64,000 nt of DNA from Daucus carota subsp. sativus (Eukaryota > Streptophyta > Magnoliopsida > Apiales > Apiaceae). The notes beneath the pieces were generated by a model. It saw only the letters and a list, made by a program, of their open reading frames with translations, was not told the origin of the DNA and did not search any database. The DNA lies in contig NC_030381.2 in NCBI RefSeq assembly GCF_001625215.2, forward strand, positions 38,376,689 to 38,440,688, written 5' to 3'. Shown one piece after another: positions 49,943-62,306 of this stretch. Numbering within the stretch: the first letter of the stretch is position 1; every line of letters starts with the position of its first letter. Position numbers and translations under genes: made by a program.

Positions 49943-52241
49943 ACAATTATTTTCGAGGAAGGTCTTGCCATGCTTTCTGTAAAAACAATATTTTTTTTAA
50001 CTTGGCTTTCCATAGGTTTACCCTAAAGCTATTGCAGCTATTGCTTTTTAACTACCTTGTATACGATTCGCTTGTTCCCTGAAATTTTACCTTCCTGATT
50101 CTTATGGGACTGGACTTTTGATATTCACTAAAGCTTATCCTTCTTGGACTTCGGCGCGATGCACTTTAGAGGCCACGACATCCATGTCTTTTCCCTAATG
50201 AAAACCTGCACATGGGAGGTGATTAAGGCTTTAAGGCTATTATATTTCTTTTTTGGGATGCAATGCAAATTGTTAGTGACTTGTAGGGAAGATGTGATTA
50301 CCATATAGATGGGTTAGGGGTAAAGTCGAGCATCAATTGCTTCTCACCATTAGATTGAGTTATTTACATCCACAACTTGTACTACTAATATATGACGATC
50401 AATATTTGTGATATTTGATATCTCTTGCACCTTCAAAGTGTAGTTTTAGTAAAAGTATCTTCCTAGCATGAAACTCTATTGTTCTAATAATTACTTGCAC
50501 TTTTTTGCTTTCCAGGGGGATGTGATTGTGAGTTTTGATGGTGTTCATATTGGTTCCGAAGGAACAGTGCCTTTTAGATCTACGGAACGCATTGCATTCC
50601 GCTACCTGATTAGTCAGAAGTAAATTTTTTTCAGAATTTATTTTCCTAATTATGATACTTTTAGTCTATATGTCATTATAATAAAGTTCCAAAGGGTGCA
50701 AGATTCCAGAATCAATTTTTTTTTACTTGGTCAAATATGCCCATTCGGGTAATATAACTAACCTTTTTTATATGCTTTTGCTACGCATTTTACTGATGCC
50801 TATAACAGATTTGTTATATCCTTTTCAGAAATCTTATACATCTCTAGATAGATTGTTAGTCCATAGGAGATTTGATTATTTGTCCTTCCCTCTTTTGTTC
50901 ACCCTAATACAATTAGCTTCTTCTACCAGGCTGTTTATATATATTTGTCGTTAATGTCAAAAACTGACCAAGAAACTTTCCTGTGTGTACATCATTTTAA
51001 GTTCATGTATTAGGCACAAATACGATTTTGTACTTGTGCTACATTTTTATTTGCATCTCTGTCCAGATTTTCAGGTGATTTGGCAGAACTTGTTATTATC
51101 AGAGCAGGATCTCTAATGAAAGTTCAAGTAGCTCTAACTCCACGTGTCCATTTGGTACGTTTCAGTAGCTTAATTCTGTCAATTTCATGTTTATTAAGGA
51201 TGAAACTTAATTTCTTTTTTCTTCTATTTTTTTGATATCTGTTCGGTTTGAACAACCTAGGTTCCATATCATATTGAAGGAGGTCAGCCTTCCTATCTAA
51301 TAGTTGCTGGTTTGGTGTTTACACCACTGTCAGAGCCTCTAATAGAGTAAGCTCATTAAATTCTCAAGCTGACCAATAAATTATGTATTATGTATGATAT
51401 ATCTATCAATTACAGATCTCTTAATAGTTTTATATGTTCGTTTTCTGGACAGCGAGGAATGTGAAGACAGTATAGGGGTAAGTTGTCATTAGTTGCTAAC
51501 CATTGTGAACTGTGCATATGAAACTAATTGTTGTGCGTTGTTTCCAATGTTGATAAACCCTCTTTGTTTTAGCTGAAGCTATTGGCGAAGGCACGCTACT
51601 CTTTGTCAAGATTTAAAGGGGAACAAATTGTGGTCCTATCACAGGTATGTTCATTTTCAACTTACTAATGGATCTTCGTCTCCACTCTAGTAGCTAGTAG
51701 TATTTGGCATTGCCCCTAAGTGTCCATCTTGCAGGTTTTAGCAAATGAAGTAAACATTGGTTACGAGGACATGAGCAATGAGCAGGCAAGTCTCTGACAC
51801 TATGCTGAGGTTTATAAACAGTATCATTGCTAGACTATTACAAAAAATTTCATACTTGCAGGTTTTGAAATTTAATGGAACAAGGATAAAAAACATACAT
51901 CATCTAGCTCATTTGGTTGATTGTAAGTGACACTATCCTACCTATTCAAACCTGTAGAAGTTAATATATTTGCTCATAAAATTGCTTTGCCAGCCTGCAA
52001 GGATAGGTATCTTGTTTTTGAATTCGAAGACAATTACTTGGCCATTCTAGACAGAGAGGCATCTTCAATTGCTTCATCCTGCATCCTGAAAGATTACGGA
52101 ATTCCATCCGAAAGGTCTGCTGATCTTTCAGAGCCTTACATAGATGTTATCGAAGAAAGCCAATTAACAGAACCACAAAATTTTGGCGACAGTCCAGTAA
52201 CAAGTTCGGAATTTGGGTTTGATGGGATTCTTTGGGCATAA
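41720..52241 (+). CDS. DEG2: DEG2, chloroplast Deg/HtrA-type serine protease, 621 aa
   Basis: Twenty-one coding exons: 41720-41926, 42925-43062, 43888-43941, 44130-44203, 44340-44403, 45006-45050, 45597-45704, 46573-46650, 46929-46995, 47114-47172, 47601-47700, 48442-48521, 49644-49700, 50516-50619, 51067-51154, 51261-51346, 51453-51477, 51573-51644, 51735-51785, 51862-51922 and 51994-52241. Phases agree throughout. The triad is H172 (TNAHC), D203 (CDIALL) and S281 (NSGGPAF), with the same spacing as Arabidopsis DEG2. Two PDZ-like regions follow, about 335-425 and 450-560. The Ser-rich N-terminus is a transit peptide. DEG2 is a stromal, thylakoid-associated, ATP-independent protease in photosystem II protein turnover and stress. 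Introns after exons 4 and 19 have GC donors. The start at MAHLAATN is preferred to an in-frame ATG 19 codons earlier. Confidence 0.93.
41927..42924 (+). other. First DEG2 intron
   Basis: A 1.0-kb intron (GT...AG). The 86-codon open frame inside it (42058-42318) has no recognised similarity and starts in intron sequence. A short (TA)n lies near 42856-42868. Confidence 0.6.
45745..45763 (+). repeat. (GT)n microsatellite in a DEG2 intron
   Basis: About nine TG units lie 40 bp downstream of exon 7. Confidence 0.85.
48711..48914 (+). repeat. Tandem duplication of about 102 bp in a DEG2 intron
   Basis: Two adjacent copies begin GTCTATCCTTC at 48711 and 48813. Both carry GAGATGCCC(C/T)CACCTGTC, CTG(C/G)TCCATTTTCTCTAGGCG and GGGCTTTCT-like text. 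They differ at about one base in ten, so the duplication is not very recent. Confidence 0.8.
49913..49942 (+). repeat. Poly(C) run of about 30 in a DEG2 intron
   Basis: Thirty consecutive C residues between exons 13 and 14. Its length is likely to be unstable or a sequencing artefact. It causes artificial Gly- or Pro-run open frames on both strands. Confidence 0.85.
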
Positions 52242-52471
52242 GGGATACTACTTTAATGGCATTCTTAATTCTTCTGACGACTGAGGCAGCCTCAAATAGG
52301 AAAAAGTAATCAACAGTTCTTTATACATCATTATCATGCCTGCATGTTGGGTCGTCGGCTGATATGTAGTATCAGAAAGTTTTGCAAATGAGTGATGACA
52401 ATTATATCGTGGAAGAGAATGCAGGCCTCAAGTAGGTCCTGATCCCTGTTGTATGTATTTGTTGAGAAATG

Positions 52472-52477
52472 AATAAA
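52472..52477 (+). terminator. Poly(A) signal of DEG2
   Basis: AATAAA lies 231 bp after the stop codon, in TG-rich and then AT-rich surroundings, which fits a plant 3' end. Confidence 0.55.
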
Positions 52478-52624
52478 ATGTATTCGTTTATGATTGATGA
52501 ATTACATGCAGTCATGCATCTACTCAAATATTTTGATTATTTTTTTATAACATTTTTAACATCAGTAAACATAATACAAGTCTATGATTTATACTGTGTT
52601 CCTTGAAACTTGCAAGTTTACCCA

Positions 52625-52880
52625 GAGTTTGTTTGAATGAGTTTAAAACTGTGAGTTATGACTTCACGTGACTTAATACGATAAGTGAGTTTAAAATATT
52701 TGTTTGGGTAATTTTTACTTATTAATGATTTATGAGTTATTAAAAATGTAATTGTAAAAATAAAAGTGATCTATGGATAAATTATGATTTTGTGTAAATT
52801 TTGTAAAAAAATATATTTTAAAATTAAGTCAATGAAAGATATATCTAAAGTTTGTGACTTAAGCCTAGACAAACAGACTC
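52625..52880. mobile_element. Possible MITE downstream of DEG2
   Basis: GAGTTTGTTTGAATGAG at the left and CTAGACAAACAGACTC at the right form imperfect inverted ends. No convincing target duplication was found. Confidence 0.35.
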
Positions 52881-52915
52881 TCAACGAGTAGATCTATGAC
52901 ATTGAATGTCACTCA

Positions 52916-53400
52916 AAAACGTGACTTCGTCTAGGATTTTTCAAAACGTAACTTTGTCTTGCATTTATATTTTTTTAAAAAAATATATATAATAAAAACG
53001 CAACTTCAAATTTTGTTTTAAGATATCAAACGTAATTTTGAGTTGCGTTTTAAGATGTCAAAACACAACTTCAAGTTGGAGAAAGGAGGAGGAAGAAGCC
53101 ACAGTTGGAGAAGGGAGGAGGAAGAAGATGGTGGCTGGGAGTAGAAACGCGCCGCCGTCTCCTGTGTTTATAAATGACGAGTCGTGTGAGGAGTTTCTAT
53201 AGCAATAGAGAGACGAGGAAAGGGGGCAATGAGCTAGGGGGCGGTGTAACCGCACCGACATCGGACGGCCACAGCCACGGCAGCATCCAACGAGGGAGAG
53301 GAAAACATAGAGAAAGAGAGAGAAGAAAACGTAACTTCGTGTTATGTTTAAAATTAAAAATGAAAATGCAATTATAAGTTATGTTTTGAAGATGCCATAT
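52916..53400. repeat. Dispersed AACG(T/C)AACTT-type boxes
   Basis: Short boxes such as AAAACGTAACTTTGTC, AAAACGCAACTTCAAA, AAACACAACTTCAAG, AAAACGTAACTTCG and their complements (GAGTTGCGTTTTAAGATG) recur about eight times on both strands across 480 bp. A purine-rich GGAGGAAGAAG stretch lies between them. The origin is unknown; it may be a decayed element. Confidence 0.45.
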
Positions 53401-53490
53401 TTTTATATAATGACATTGGAACATTATGTAATAGAATAGTGACATTGAGGTCTACAAAAGGAAATGCATAAGGTGCGGGAATCAGATATA

Positions 53491-53725
53491 CTCCCTTCGT
53501 CCCATTTTAACTGCTTTTGACTTTTTTACACGTATTTTAAGATGTTAAAAAAATTACATCTAAACATGATTATTTTTTATAAAATTTATATCAAATAAAA
53601 ATTTAGAGTCTAAACTTTTATTTGATATAAGAATTGAAATTTTTTATTGAGTGTAGATATTGTTTTTTTACACCTCAATATACGTGTTAAAAAGTCAAAC
53701 ATCAGTTAAAATGGGACAGAGGAAG
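53491..53725. mobile_element. Stowaway-like MITE with long terminal repeats
   Basis: The ends CTCCCTTCGTCCCATTTTAA and TTAAAATGGGACAGAGGAAG are inverted with few mismatches, and the pairing continues further inwards. TA flanks both sides. This is the best-preserved Stowaway copy in the window. Confidence 0.85.
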
Positions 53726-53750
53726 TACTATTCATATTCTAGTCAATAGC

Positions 53751-53756
53751 TTTATT
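53751..53756 (-). terminator. Candidate poly(A) signal of NO VEIN
   Basis: AATAAA on the minus strand, about 420 bp after the stop codon. Closer non-canonical signals could equally be used. Confidence 0.3.
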
Positions 53757-54173
53757 TGTTACATGTATGAAAGATTCCTCTATAGCAAACAAGAAGAATG
53801 CTCAATTGCACGAATTTCTGTTAAAAAACAAAAGCTGTGGTGAAATGTCAAATGGGACTTACAATGGATACTCACCATGCTTGAATCATTACAAATTTTG
53901 TTATACATATTCAATTCCGAACGAATTTCTTGAAACACCTGGATATGTTCTCTACTTCTCTGTGAGAGGAGCTTGCAATTAGCTCCCTGTGCACTGTAAA
54001 CCTCACAGTATGCACTGTCCCGCCATATTACAATCAATCCAAGAAAACTGTACAGGAAAAAGAAATGGTTGCCACATATATATGCACACGAACCTCTTTC
54101 AGTTTACTAATCAGAGTCAAAATTCCAGGCAATGCAATTACCCAGATGCCTTCCACATCAGCATGAAATGATA

Positions 54174-57100
54174 TCAGGCAACAACTGAAAATTCTTTCTG
54201 ATGCTGCGACCTAGGTATCAGAATGGCTAACTGCAGCTGGCCAAGCTGGCAGAGTCTTGCTGGATTCTTGTATACTGTGAGCTTAGCCATGTCATTACCG
54301 TGCAAAGTAACACGTGCAATGCTATAGCATTCTCCTTTCTCAGCTGCAAACTGCCACTCTCTAGCTGTTATGTTGAACCAGTCTTTTCTAGCAGACTTGG
54401 TTGCTTTTACTTCTATGTACTCATCTCCTACAACAATATCATATGGGAATCCAGTCTCATGAGTTTCATTGACCCATTTCACACAAGTCGTGCCAAACTT
54501 CCCTGAAAAGTATCTGTAAGCTACAAATTCTCCAAGCCTCCCCGTTAACAATGCTTGTTCTACATTGGCATTGCCAGTGGAAAGTTGGTCTCTTTCAAAG
54601 GGAATTGCAGTGCTAGTATTTGGACCTTCATTTGTAGCAACTAGGTCAACAGAATCAAAATCAACATTCCTACCAGATATAACCATATTGTTCACATAAT
54701 CGGGCTGATCTTCCAAAGATTCTAAATTTATGTTGATATCTGCAGGTGGGGCAGCTAATTCATCATCTTCCAGGGTTCTGTCAGCATTGGCCTTGACTGT
54801 AGCTGTACTGTCCATAAGGCGTGAAAGTTCGTCATCATTGTTTTCCTTTCTCAGCTGCGTAGTATTGCATGGCTGCGTCATCAAGCCATTCGCGTAGGCA
54901 GAACCAAAACCAGGTGCAGTTTTCCAGTCGGCAGGAGGCCAGTTGGAATTGACATTATGTCTCCTTTTAGACAAAGAATTTGATTCATCAATCACTGGTG
55001 TGACACTTTTCATTTGTGTACTGTCATTCTCAGCTGATTGCAGTGCAGATGAAAGCGTCCAAACCGATTCTTCTTCAGGAAGTTTGGGCACTTTCTGGCT
55101 ATTTAAAATAAAAAACTCTGTCTGCTCTTCAGAGGAACCAGATTCTGCCATGGTTGTGATCATATGAAGGAAATTTGCTAAATGCAATTCAGGATTCCCA
55201 TCAACCAATTGACGTGAAAGCTCCAAAAAGACTGAGTGAGAATCTGACTCCTGGGTGACATACAAGATATTTCCCTGAAGAAGACAACTGCACTCCCGTC
55301 TCTTTTTGGATGATAGGTCAGATCTCTTTATAACATTTCTGTAATACAACTTCTCAACAACAACTATACGCAATTGGCAGATGTCCACAAATCCAGATTG
55401 TTTCAGTTGATTATATCTATCAGGATATGTTTTATAGATATAACGCTGAGCAAATGGAAGGGCCCAGTTAATCAGCAAAGTCTTAAACTCAGATTCTGCT
55501 GGACCGTAATATATTGCTTCCCGAGTCACAACTTCAGAAAGAGCATGTATTCCCACCTGTCTCATAAACACAGAGATCTTCTTCTGGAGTGTCTCTGTTT
55601 CTTCTTCACTTAACTCCCCAAAGTAAAGAAATTCAATATTGTCACAATGCTTGAATTCCTTTCTTAACTTCTCATTATCACTCCAACAGACAAGACCAAA
55701 TGATGGGTGCAAAGATATCCATCTATCTACTGAAGTTGGAAGCACAGTAAAATCCAAGTTTAGAAGACATGCTTTTAAATAATCAATATCCTTAGAACTT
55801 AATGTTCCAGATTTCAAGCCGTTAGCACATGTTAAAAAAACCCGAAACACAGTCTTAGCTGCCTGTGATGGTAAAGCAACAGCTGAGAGCTGCTGCAAAA
55901 TTTGAAGGTAGTTTCGGAAAGGTGGAGTCTCTTGTACTCCACAATCGTTCACAAAGAAATCGTGAAGGCCGGGATATATGCTTTTTAACATATTGCTGCA
56001 AGGACCATGGGTCTTACCAGCCAAATCAGTAGATGGATGTATGCCCTTAACCGAGTCCACCGAACCAGTCAGGTCATGCCAATACACTTCTTCAGGAGAC
56101 ATAAGTGCACCAGAAACAACATCCTGGTATGAAGATCCAGCTGAATATGGGACAAATATGAAAGCTCCAGAGGTTAAAGTACTCATTATTTTTCTGTTTG
56201 AAGTAACCATTTCATAAGAAATAAATGAGTATAACTTGGACATCTGTGATATGCTAGCCCTAAATGGGATTTGAGAAGTTCTCCATACTTGAAGTATAGA
56301 CAAAATGTCGTCAAGGGTGACACGGATCTTAAAACCTAGATCATTTACTAGTTTGGTACTTTTTACTTTTGGAACAGCATAAGGTACATTAAGACCCAAA
56401 AGCGACCACACTGCTTCACAATCATGAAATACTTCTTTAGGACAGTATAGGTCCTCGCCAACAGCTGTAGCTATCCATTTAACATCATGCAAGGAACTTA
56501 ATAATGAGGACTTTAAAGGTATCTTTTCAGCAGAAGACGTGTTGCAGTATCCACTGACCTTATTGCTGAAGTACTCATCCCATAGTGTATCAAAAACCTC
56601 CAAGAGATAAATACACTTTTCCCGATTCCCGGTCGAGGACAACTGTGATAGCAAATCCACTAATTCATGAGACTCCCAATCTTCGACAAATGAATTTGAG
56701 GAAATCATGTTTCTGTCAGACATCATGATGTTGAGAATGTTAGAAATCCCCGAGACACACTTCTTGGTTTCAACAACTTGCACAAAATCAGTTGCTCCTA
56801 AATCTTTGAAAAAAACCCTCCACTTCAAAATTCCATCAGATACTGATTTAGTAATTGGATGTTTCAAATAGTTGTTGTCAATTTCATGCCATTTCATTTC
56901 TATACCATCAATCAGCTTATCCATATCAATAGGATTCTCAAAATCTTTACTGAAATGTATCGGCGTATCAACAAACCGTTTATAGCCATAATTAGTCAAT
57001 ATATGAGCTTTACTACGTAAATCCGAGAGAATCTGCTCTCTTTCTGCAGAGCAGTTGGAGCACTTAGATTGCAGGTGAAACATTACAAAAGCAAGGTATT

Positions 57101-60100
57101 CTACCATCATCTCATTGTCATCCTGACCATTTTTAAAGCTAGAAAGGGCTGGCAAGACATGCACCTTCACAATTTCATGCGCAGATAACCTCTCGACACC
57201 AGCTAAACAAAGCATTTTGGTAATGTTATCCATCATATAAGTGTCATATTCTGAAATACTAGAATCAGTGACTGCAGATAGTAGGACAGGATTCACAGTA
57301 CGAAGGGTTGCATACAGCTTCGGAAAAGCTTCAGGTATATACTCATTATCAGAGTCAGAATGTAACCAAATTGTGCCATCAGTCAGTGGAGCATATTTAC
57401 CATCTGATAAAGGAATAAAGGGTATTTTTCTAAGCTTGGCTAAAATATCCAATTCAGTAGTGTTATTGGAAACAACTTGCCCAGAGTGAAAAGACATCAG
57501 GTAAATGGCATTCAACCAAGAAGCCAACCAAGTAAAACCCATTGACCTCAGACCATCTTCAGAACTACATAATGAAGACAGAACCTGAAGCAATATTCTG
57601 GGTCCATACTCCTCAATACCCAAAGCTTTAGCCAGCGTATCAGATAAGATTGTATCTCTATGCAATAATCCAAGGCCAAGGTGCTGACTGAGTAAGCTAT
57701 CAGGCAAAAGACTGCGAGTTTGATCCGTCCAATTTCTTATAACCTTGCACGGGGGGACCCATTCTTCAATACTGCCATCTAGAAGAAGGCAGTTTGACCT
57801 GCGCAATTTAGAGATGATCATCCGGGGAACACTAGAAAAGAATCCATGCACTTCTCCAACAAGTGGAACAAAACTCATGAAAGCTGAAACAGCCTTCCCT
57901 TGTTTTTCTCTAAAACAAGGGAGGGAACAGAAAGATTTCTCTGCACTTACAAACAGACGAGGGAACTCTGACAATAACCACTGGTTCCAGGGACTATCTC
58001 CATCAACTTCCTCTCTTGAAGAAGGAAGAATAAAATCACCTTGGATGATAAATTTCAATCCATATGTTCGCAGAGGAAGATAGGCAAATACAGGTTGTTG
58101 GTCCAAACGCGGAATATATTCCTCATTACCCAAATCATTTAACGTAAACGCTATAGATATTTCAGTTGTCTTCACATCAGGACGTATAGCACCAGAGTTT
58201 AGTTTCTCAGATGCTACAAACCAAGTCAATTTCTCGTTGCCTAGGGAAACCTTTACGATACCGCATCCCAGTATTTCTTTCTTCATGACAGTAAATGAGT
58301 CATTGAGCATGTTTCTAAACTTTATACACTGTAGACGATGAAGAAATAATAACAAAGATGGATGAAGATCTGAAAACATAGATGTAATCTTGTCCACTGA
58401 CAGGGCCTCGGAAAATTTCGATCTGAAAGGAAGCACAATACAAGTGTTCCAACAATTATCATTATCATCAGCATCCTGTTTCACCAACTTGTTAAATGTT
58501 TCAACATCACAAGGAGGAATCGGAGTAGGTAGTACAAACCCTATCTGGCCTTCACTTATGTCAAACTTAATATGAAACCCGTTGGAATGAATTTCTGGAG
58601 CATCAGAAACCTGAAAACGACCATGCAAATTATATATAAGGATTATGAATGTGTAACTAATCATGCAAACAGAACAATCCAATACACCCCTAACTCTAGC
58701 TTCCTAGTACATAGCTGATTTCACTGATGTGCATTTAAATACTGATGAAACATCCAATAAATATATTATTATCAATTTCTCACTCTGAAGACAACTATGT
58801 TAGTTAGGCTATTGATGAAGGCTAAAAGTGAGTAAATACTGAACATAAACATTAATTATTCAAAGATATACTCATATACATGACATATACAGCAAGATAC
58901 TGCTGATGTACCAAAACCAAAATCAGCTCAAAGACAGAAAAAGTGATTTAATTTGTTCATCACTAAAATGCTCCGAACTCTTTCAAGGTATAATTTTCTC
59001 CTCTAGGGCTTAAAGGTCAGAGAAAGATATAACTCTACACCAGAAGTCAATCCAACCAGATTGTCTACTTCACTGCCTTAAACGAAAAATAAACCAATTT
59101 AATTTCATTAGCAGTAAGCAGAACAAGGAGGTAATACACATATATCACTAGCACATACACGGAACACTGATTTGAAGCCGATCCCTTTCTTTCCGATATA
59201 TCCAGCAGAAGGCTCCTTCTTTGTTGAATTTCCAACATCACAAAGGGCTCTGATGTTATCAGTAGAGAAGCCTCTCTCATTATTTAGGACCACAATGCCT
59301 TCCTCCATGAGAATGAAAGTCAGAGTAGGTTCCACATTCACGGGATAAACATTATCATCAGCATTTTGTACCTGATGAGACAGGTCAAATAAATAGATTT
59401 AACAAATTCTTAATCAAGAGAAAATGCGAGAATTTATCGTGCATCTTCACAAAAAATAATTTACATTTAATAATTCTAAATTATGCCTTATATATGAAAA
59501 GAACATATTAGGGCCTGATAGTAAAATATAAAACACACTGCCCAGCAAATTCTTTTCAAAAGACTGAAGGCATTTTTGGCAAACTGCAAGTCAAAAATAA
59601 GTTTATATACAACCAGCACGAGGAACGTTGGCCCTAGAACAGTCCTGTACTTGCACTCCAGCATGATTAGAAGAACCACTACTTATGTGTACTGATAGAA
59701 AAGGTAATAATGAACAGAAGACTTTTAATTTACCAGCTCCAGAAGAAAATGTGAATCCTGAGAGTACAATTCTTGTGAAAGGCAATGCAATGCTCTCCCT
59801 AGGCGAGCATGCTGCTTCTTCAACATGCTACTTTCCGAAGCCATGAGATTAGGATCAAGACCAAATTCTTCCCGTCTAATAGATTCAACGACTGCATCCG
59901 AACTGTTAACTTCATCTCCTTGAGAAAAATGTTTTGGTTCATGCACAATTCTTACAGAAGTTTCAGTATTATATTTTGTTGTGCAGACTTCTTTATGTTG
60001 TTCATCAGGTTGACTCGTAAGAGAAGGGGCACTCGCATCATTACCAGTAAAGGGCAAGTTGTCTCCTGTTTTTGGGGTATAGATATTAGTACAAGAGGAT

Positions 60101-62306
60101 TCGAAACTTGCATCTACCAAACTTGGCTGTATAGAGGACATGGTCAGCTCCTGGGGTCTGGTCAAGCAAAATGCATTGTAATCATTTATCCACTCCACTA
60201 TGCCAAGTGACAATCCCACATCATGAATCATGCAACGCTGCTTCAAATTTTTGCATTCATTCAAAATAGCCAAGGGAGCTTCTTTCGTCATAAATTGCAA
60301 CCCTGTAAGTAACAAATTAGCAACAAATTTGTGAACTTCCAAAGGTAGATAACCTAGACAATCAAGAATGAACTTTGCCGCAACTGACATAGCTCTATCA
60401 GATCCACATTTATTCTTTTTTTCACCATTGTATGCAGCTTCAACAAACAGAAATTCCCTATCTAATGATTTCCCACCCATAACAAAGTCCTTTTTGTTCA
60501 ATTCATCATCCAATGAGTTTCTTACAATAACTTCAAAAGCTTTCCGCGCATGACATCTGAGAAGTGATAGTGGGACATGACAATCACCGCCATATAATGC
60601 AACCAAAGACAACAGCTGAACAGCTGTATCAAAAGATGACCCCCGGAGAAAAGCTTCTAAAAATGAATCCAGGGATGCTGAAGGATCAATTCGCACCACT
60701 TTACCCTCCTTGGTCACTAGACATAGAAGTTCTTTGGCATTTACCTCCGTCAACAACCAAGGCAAAAGAGGACCAAAAGATGGATAATATTTGTGGCCCC
60801 AATGCGACCATGATTCCAGGTCTGTCAACATTGGAGCTTTGATTAAAGCATCACGTGCATCCTTAGTAGATACAATCCCAATCACTTCAGTGTTATGACC
60901 TATAGAACTAGCTAATCCATCAGCATTGATATGGTGATCAGAAATGTCTTCGGTAAAGCTCTTGCCAAACAATGTTGCAGAGAACAAAACGCTATTAGAA
61001 GATTTGTAGTGTTTCTTTCCATTTAAAAAATCCTCAATATTTTTCGAAGAACCATTTGTTACTAATTTTAAACATATTGAAGGGAACTGTCTAGCAAGCA
61101 ATTCTGATATCTTCTGTTCACTCAAAGTTTCATTTTCGAGTAAGCTGTTTGAAGCTTGATACAACAGAACATCCAGCTGATGCTGAAGCATGCAAGCATC
61201 TAAAGATATATTCTCGCACGTCTCAAAACTTAAGATCCTTTGAAATGCACGAGGTAGCAGGGAGACATGTTTCTCGATAAATGTGAAAAATTCTCCATAA
61301 CCAAGAGACTGAAAACTTTCCACAGAAAACTGCTCAGCAAGCCAGAACTCAAACTTAGAGAGCTTCCTCCAAAATATTATTCTTTCCTCAAATGAGAGAT
61401 CTCCTTTACCAACAGTGTCAATATCATTTGCAAAATATGTTGCCAGTTTCGTGAGGATATCTTCAGTAGTAATACCTACAAGTAGTAAGAAAGATAAATT
61501 GATATGTGCATTTTCATCAAAAATTAAGGTGCATTATAAACACAGCATTAAGCATTGAAAAGAAACAGCAGTACTATTATCCGAACAAAATTACATTTGC
61601 ATGATTAGGCCATATAAAGGTAAAAATCATAATTCTGCCCAGAAAATTAATGACAGAATCATAAAAATCTAATGTAATACTCAATTACTGTATTAAGCAA
61701 AAATGAATAAGTAACAAAGATAAAAATATAATCAAAGACTATTCATTCCATTTGTTGATAAAATACAAACATGTGACATGACAAACACTGCAAACTCATA
61801 ATTATTCAGAAAGACAGCCTGTGGCATGCACATACTATTAGACCATGTTTGTTTGAAAAAATTATAATCCCCAGATTATTACCTTATTTATCTCAAAGGA
61901 TTATAATCCCATGAATTCATTTCAATCATTATTTTAGCTCATTTCCATGGGATTATAATACCTTGTGAGAGAAAGTATTATAATCCGAAGAAATGAAACA
62001 AAAAAGTGATTGCAATATAATCCCATGGGATTATAACCCTTAAAATTTAGAGAAAATAATGTTGTTGTCGGGAATCATAATCCCTTCAAACAAACATGGC
62101 TGGCGTATAGAAATATAATCCAACTCACTATGCTGGTATGTCAAATCCCTCCCAATGGCGTGCACAGAATTTTTTTCAGCTGGTTCAACCTCTATGCTTA
62201 CAGCTTCAGTGCACTTCTTTGGAAGTGCGTTTGCTACACCTAGTGGGTTTAGAGTTTGTAGAGTGTCATACATGCTATCGCACATTCCAGTTTTAATAGC
62301 CTCAAC
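54174..62306 (-). CDS. NOV: NO VEIN (NOV) homologue, C-terminal 2189 residues (5' exons outside window)
   Basis: Four minus-strand exons are visible: 62129-62306, 59734-61475, 59159-59371 and 54174-58610, with consistent phases. NOV is a very large plant-specific nuclear protein needed for leaf vein patterning, auxin-dependent PIN expression and cell-fate decisions. A GHKL-type ATPase signature spans the middle exons: the N-box ELVQNADDN, then LNNERGFS, CDVGNSTKK and GYIGKKGIGFKSVFR. The C-terminus is a DUF3883 domain: LTGRLGEFVAYRYF, ETGFPYDIVV and EYIEVKAT. The intervening 1.3 kb of protein is typical of NOV. Arabidopsis NOV is about 2700 residues, so roughly 500 N-terminal residues are missing; none are seen between 62307 and 64000. 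The frame is intact in all four exons. Confidence 0.9.
61841..62100. mobile_element. MITE in a NOV intron
   Basis: Ends GACCATGTTTGTTTGAA and TTCAAACAAACATGGCT are inverted with two differences over 17 bp. The interior carries at least five ATAATCCC/GGGATTAT boxes, two of them as the palindrome ATCCCATGGGAT-like core. No clear target duplication was found, so the superfamily is open. Confidence 0.65.

Noticed and set aside
49714-50026. Frames with Gly or Pro runs on both strands
   Set aside because: They arise from the 30-base poly(C) run within a DEG2 intron.
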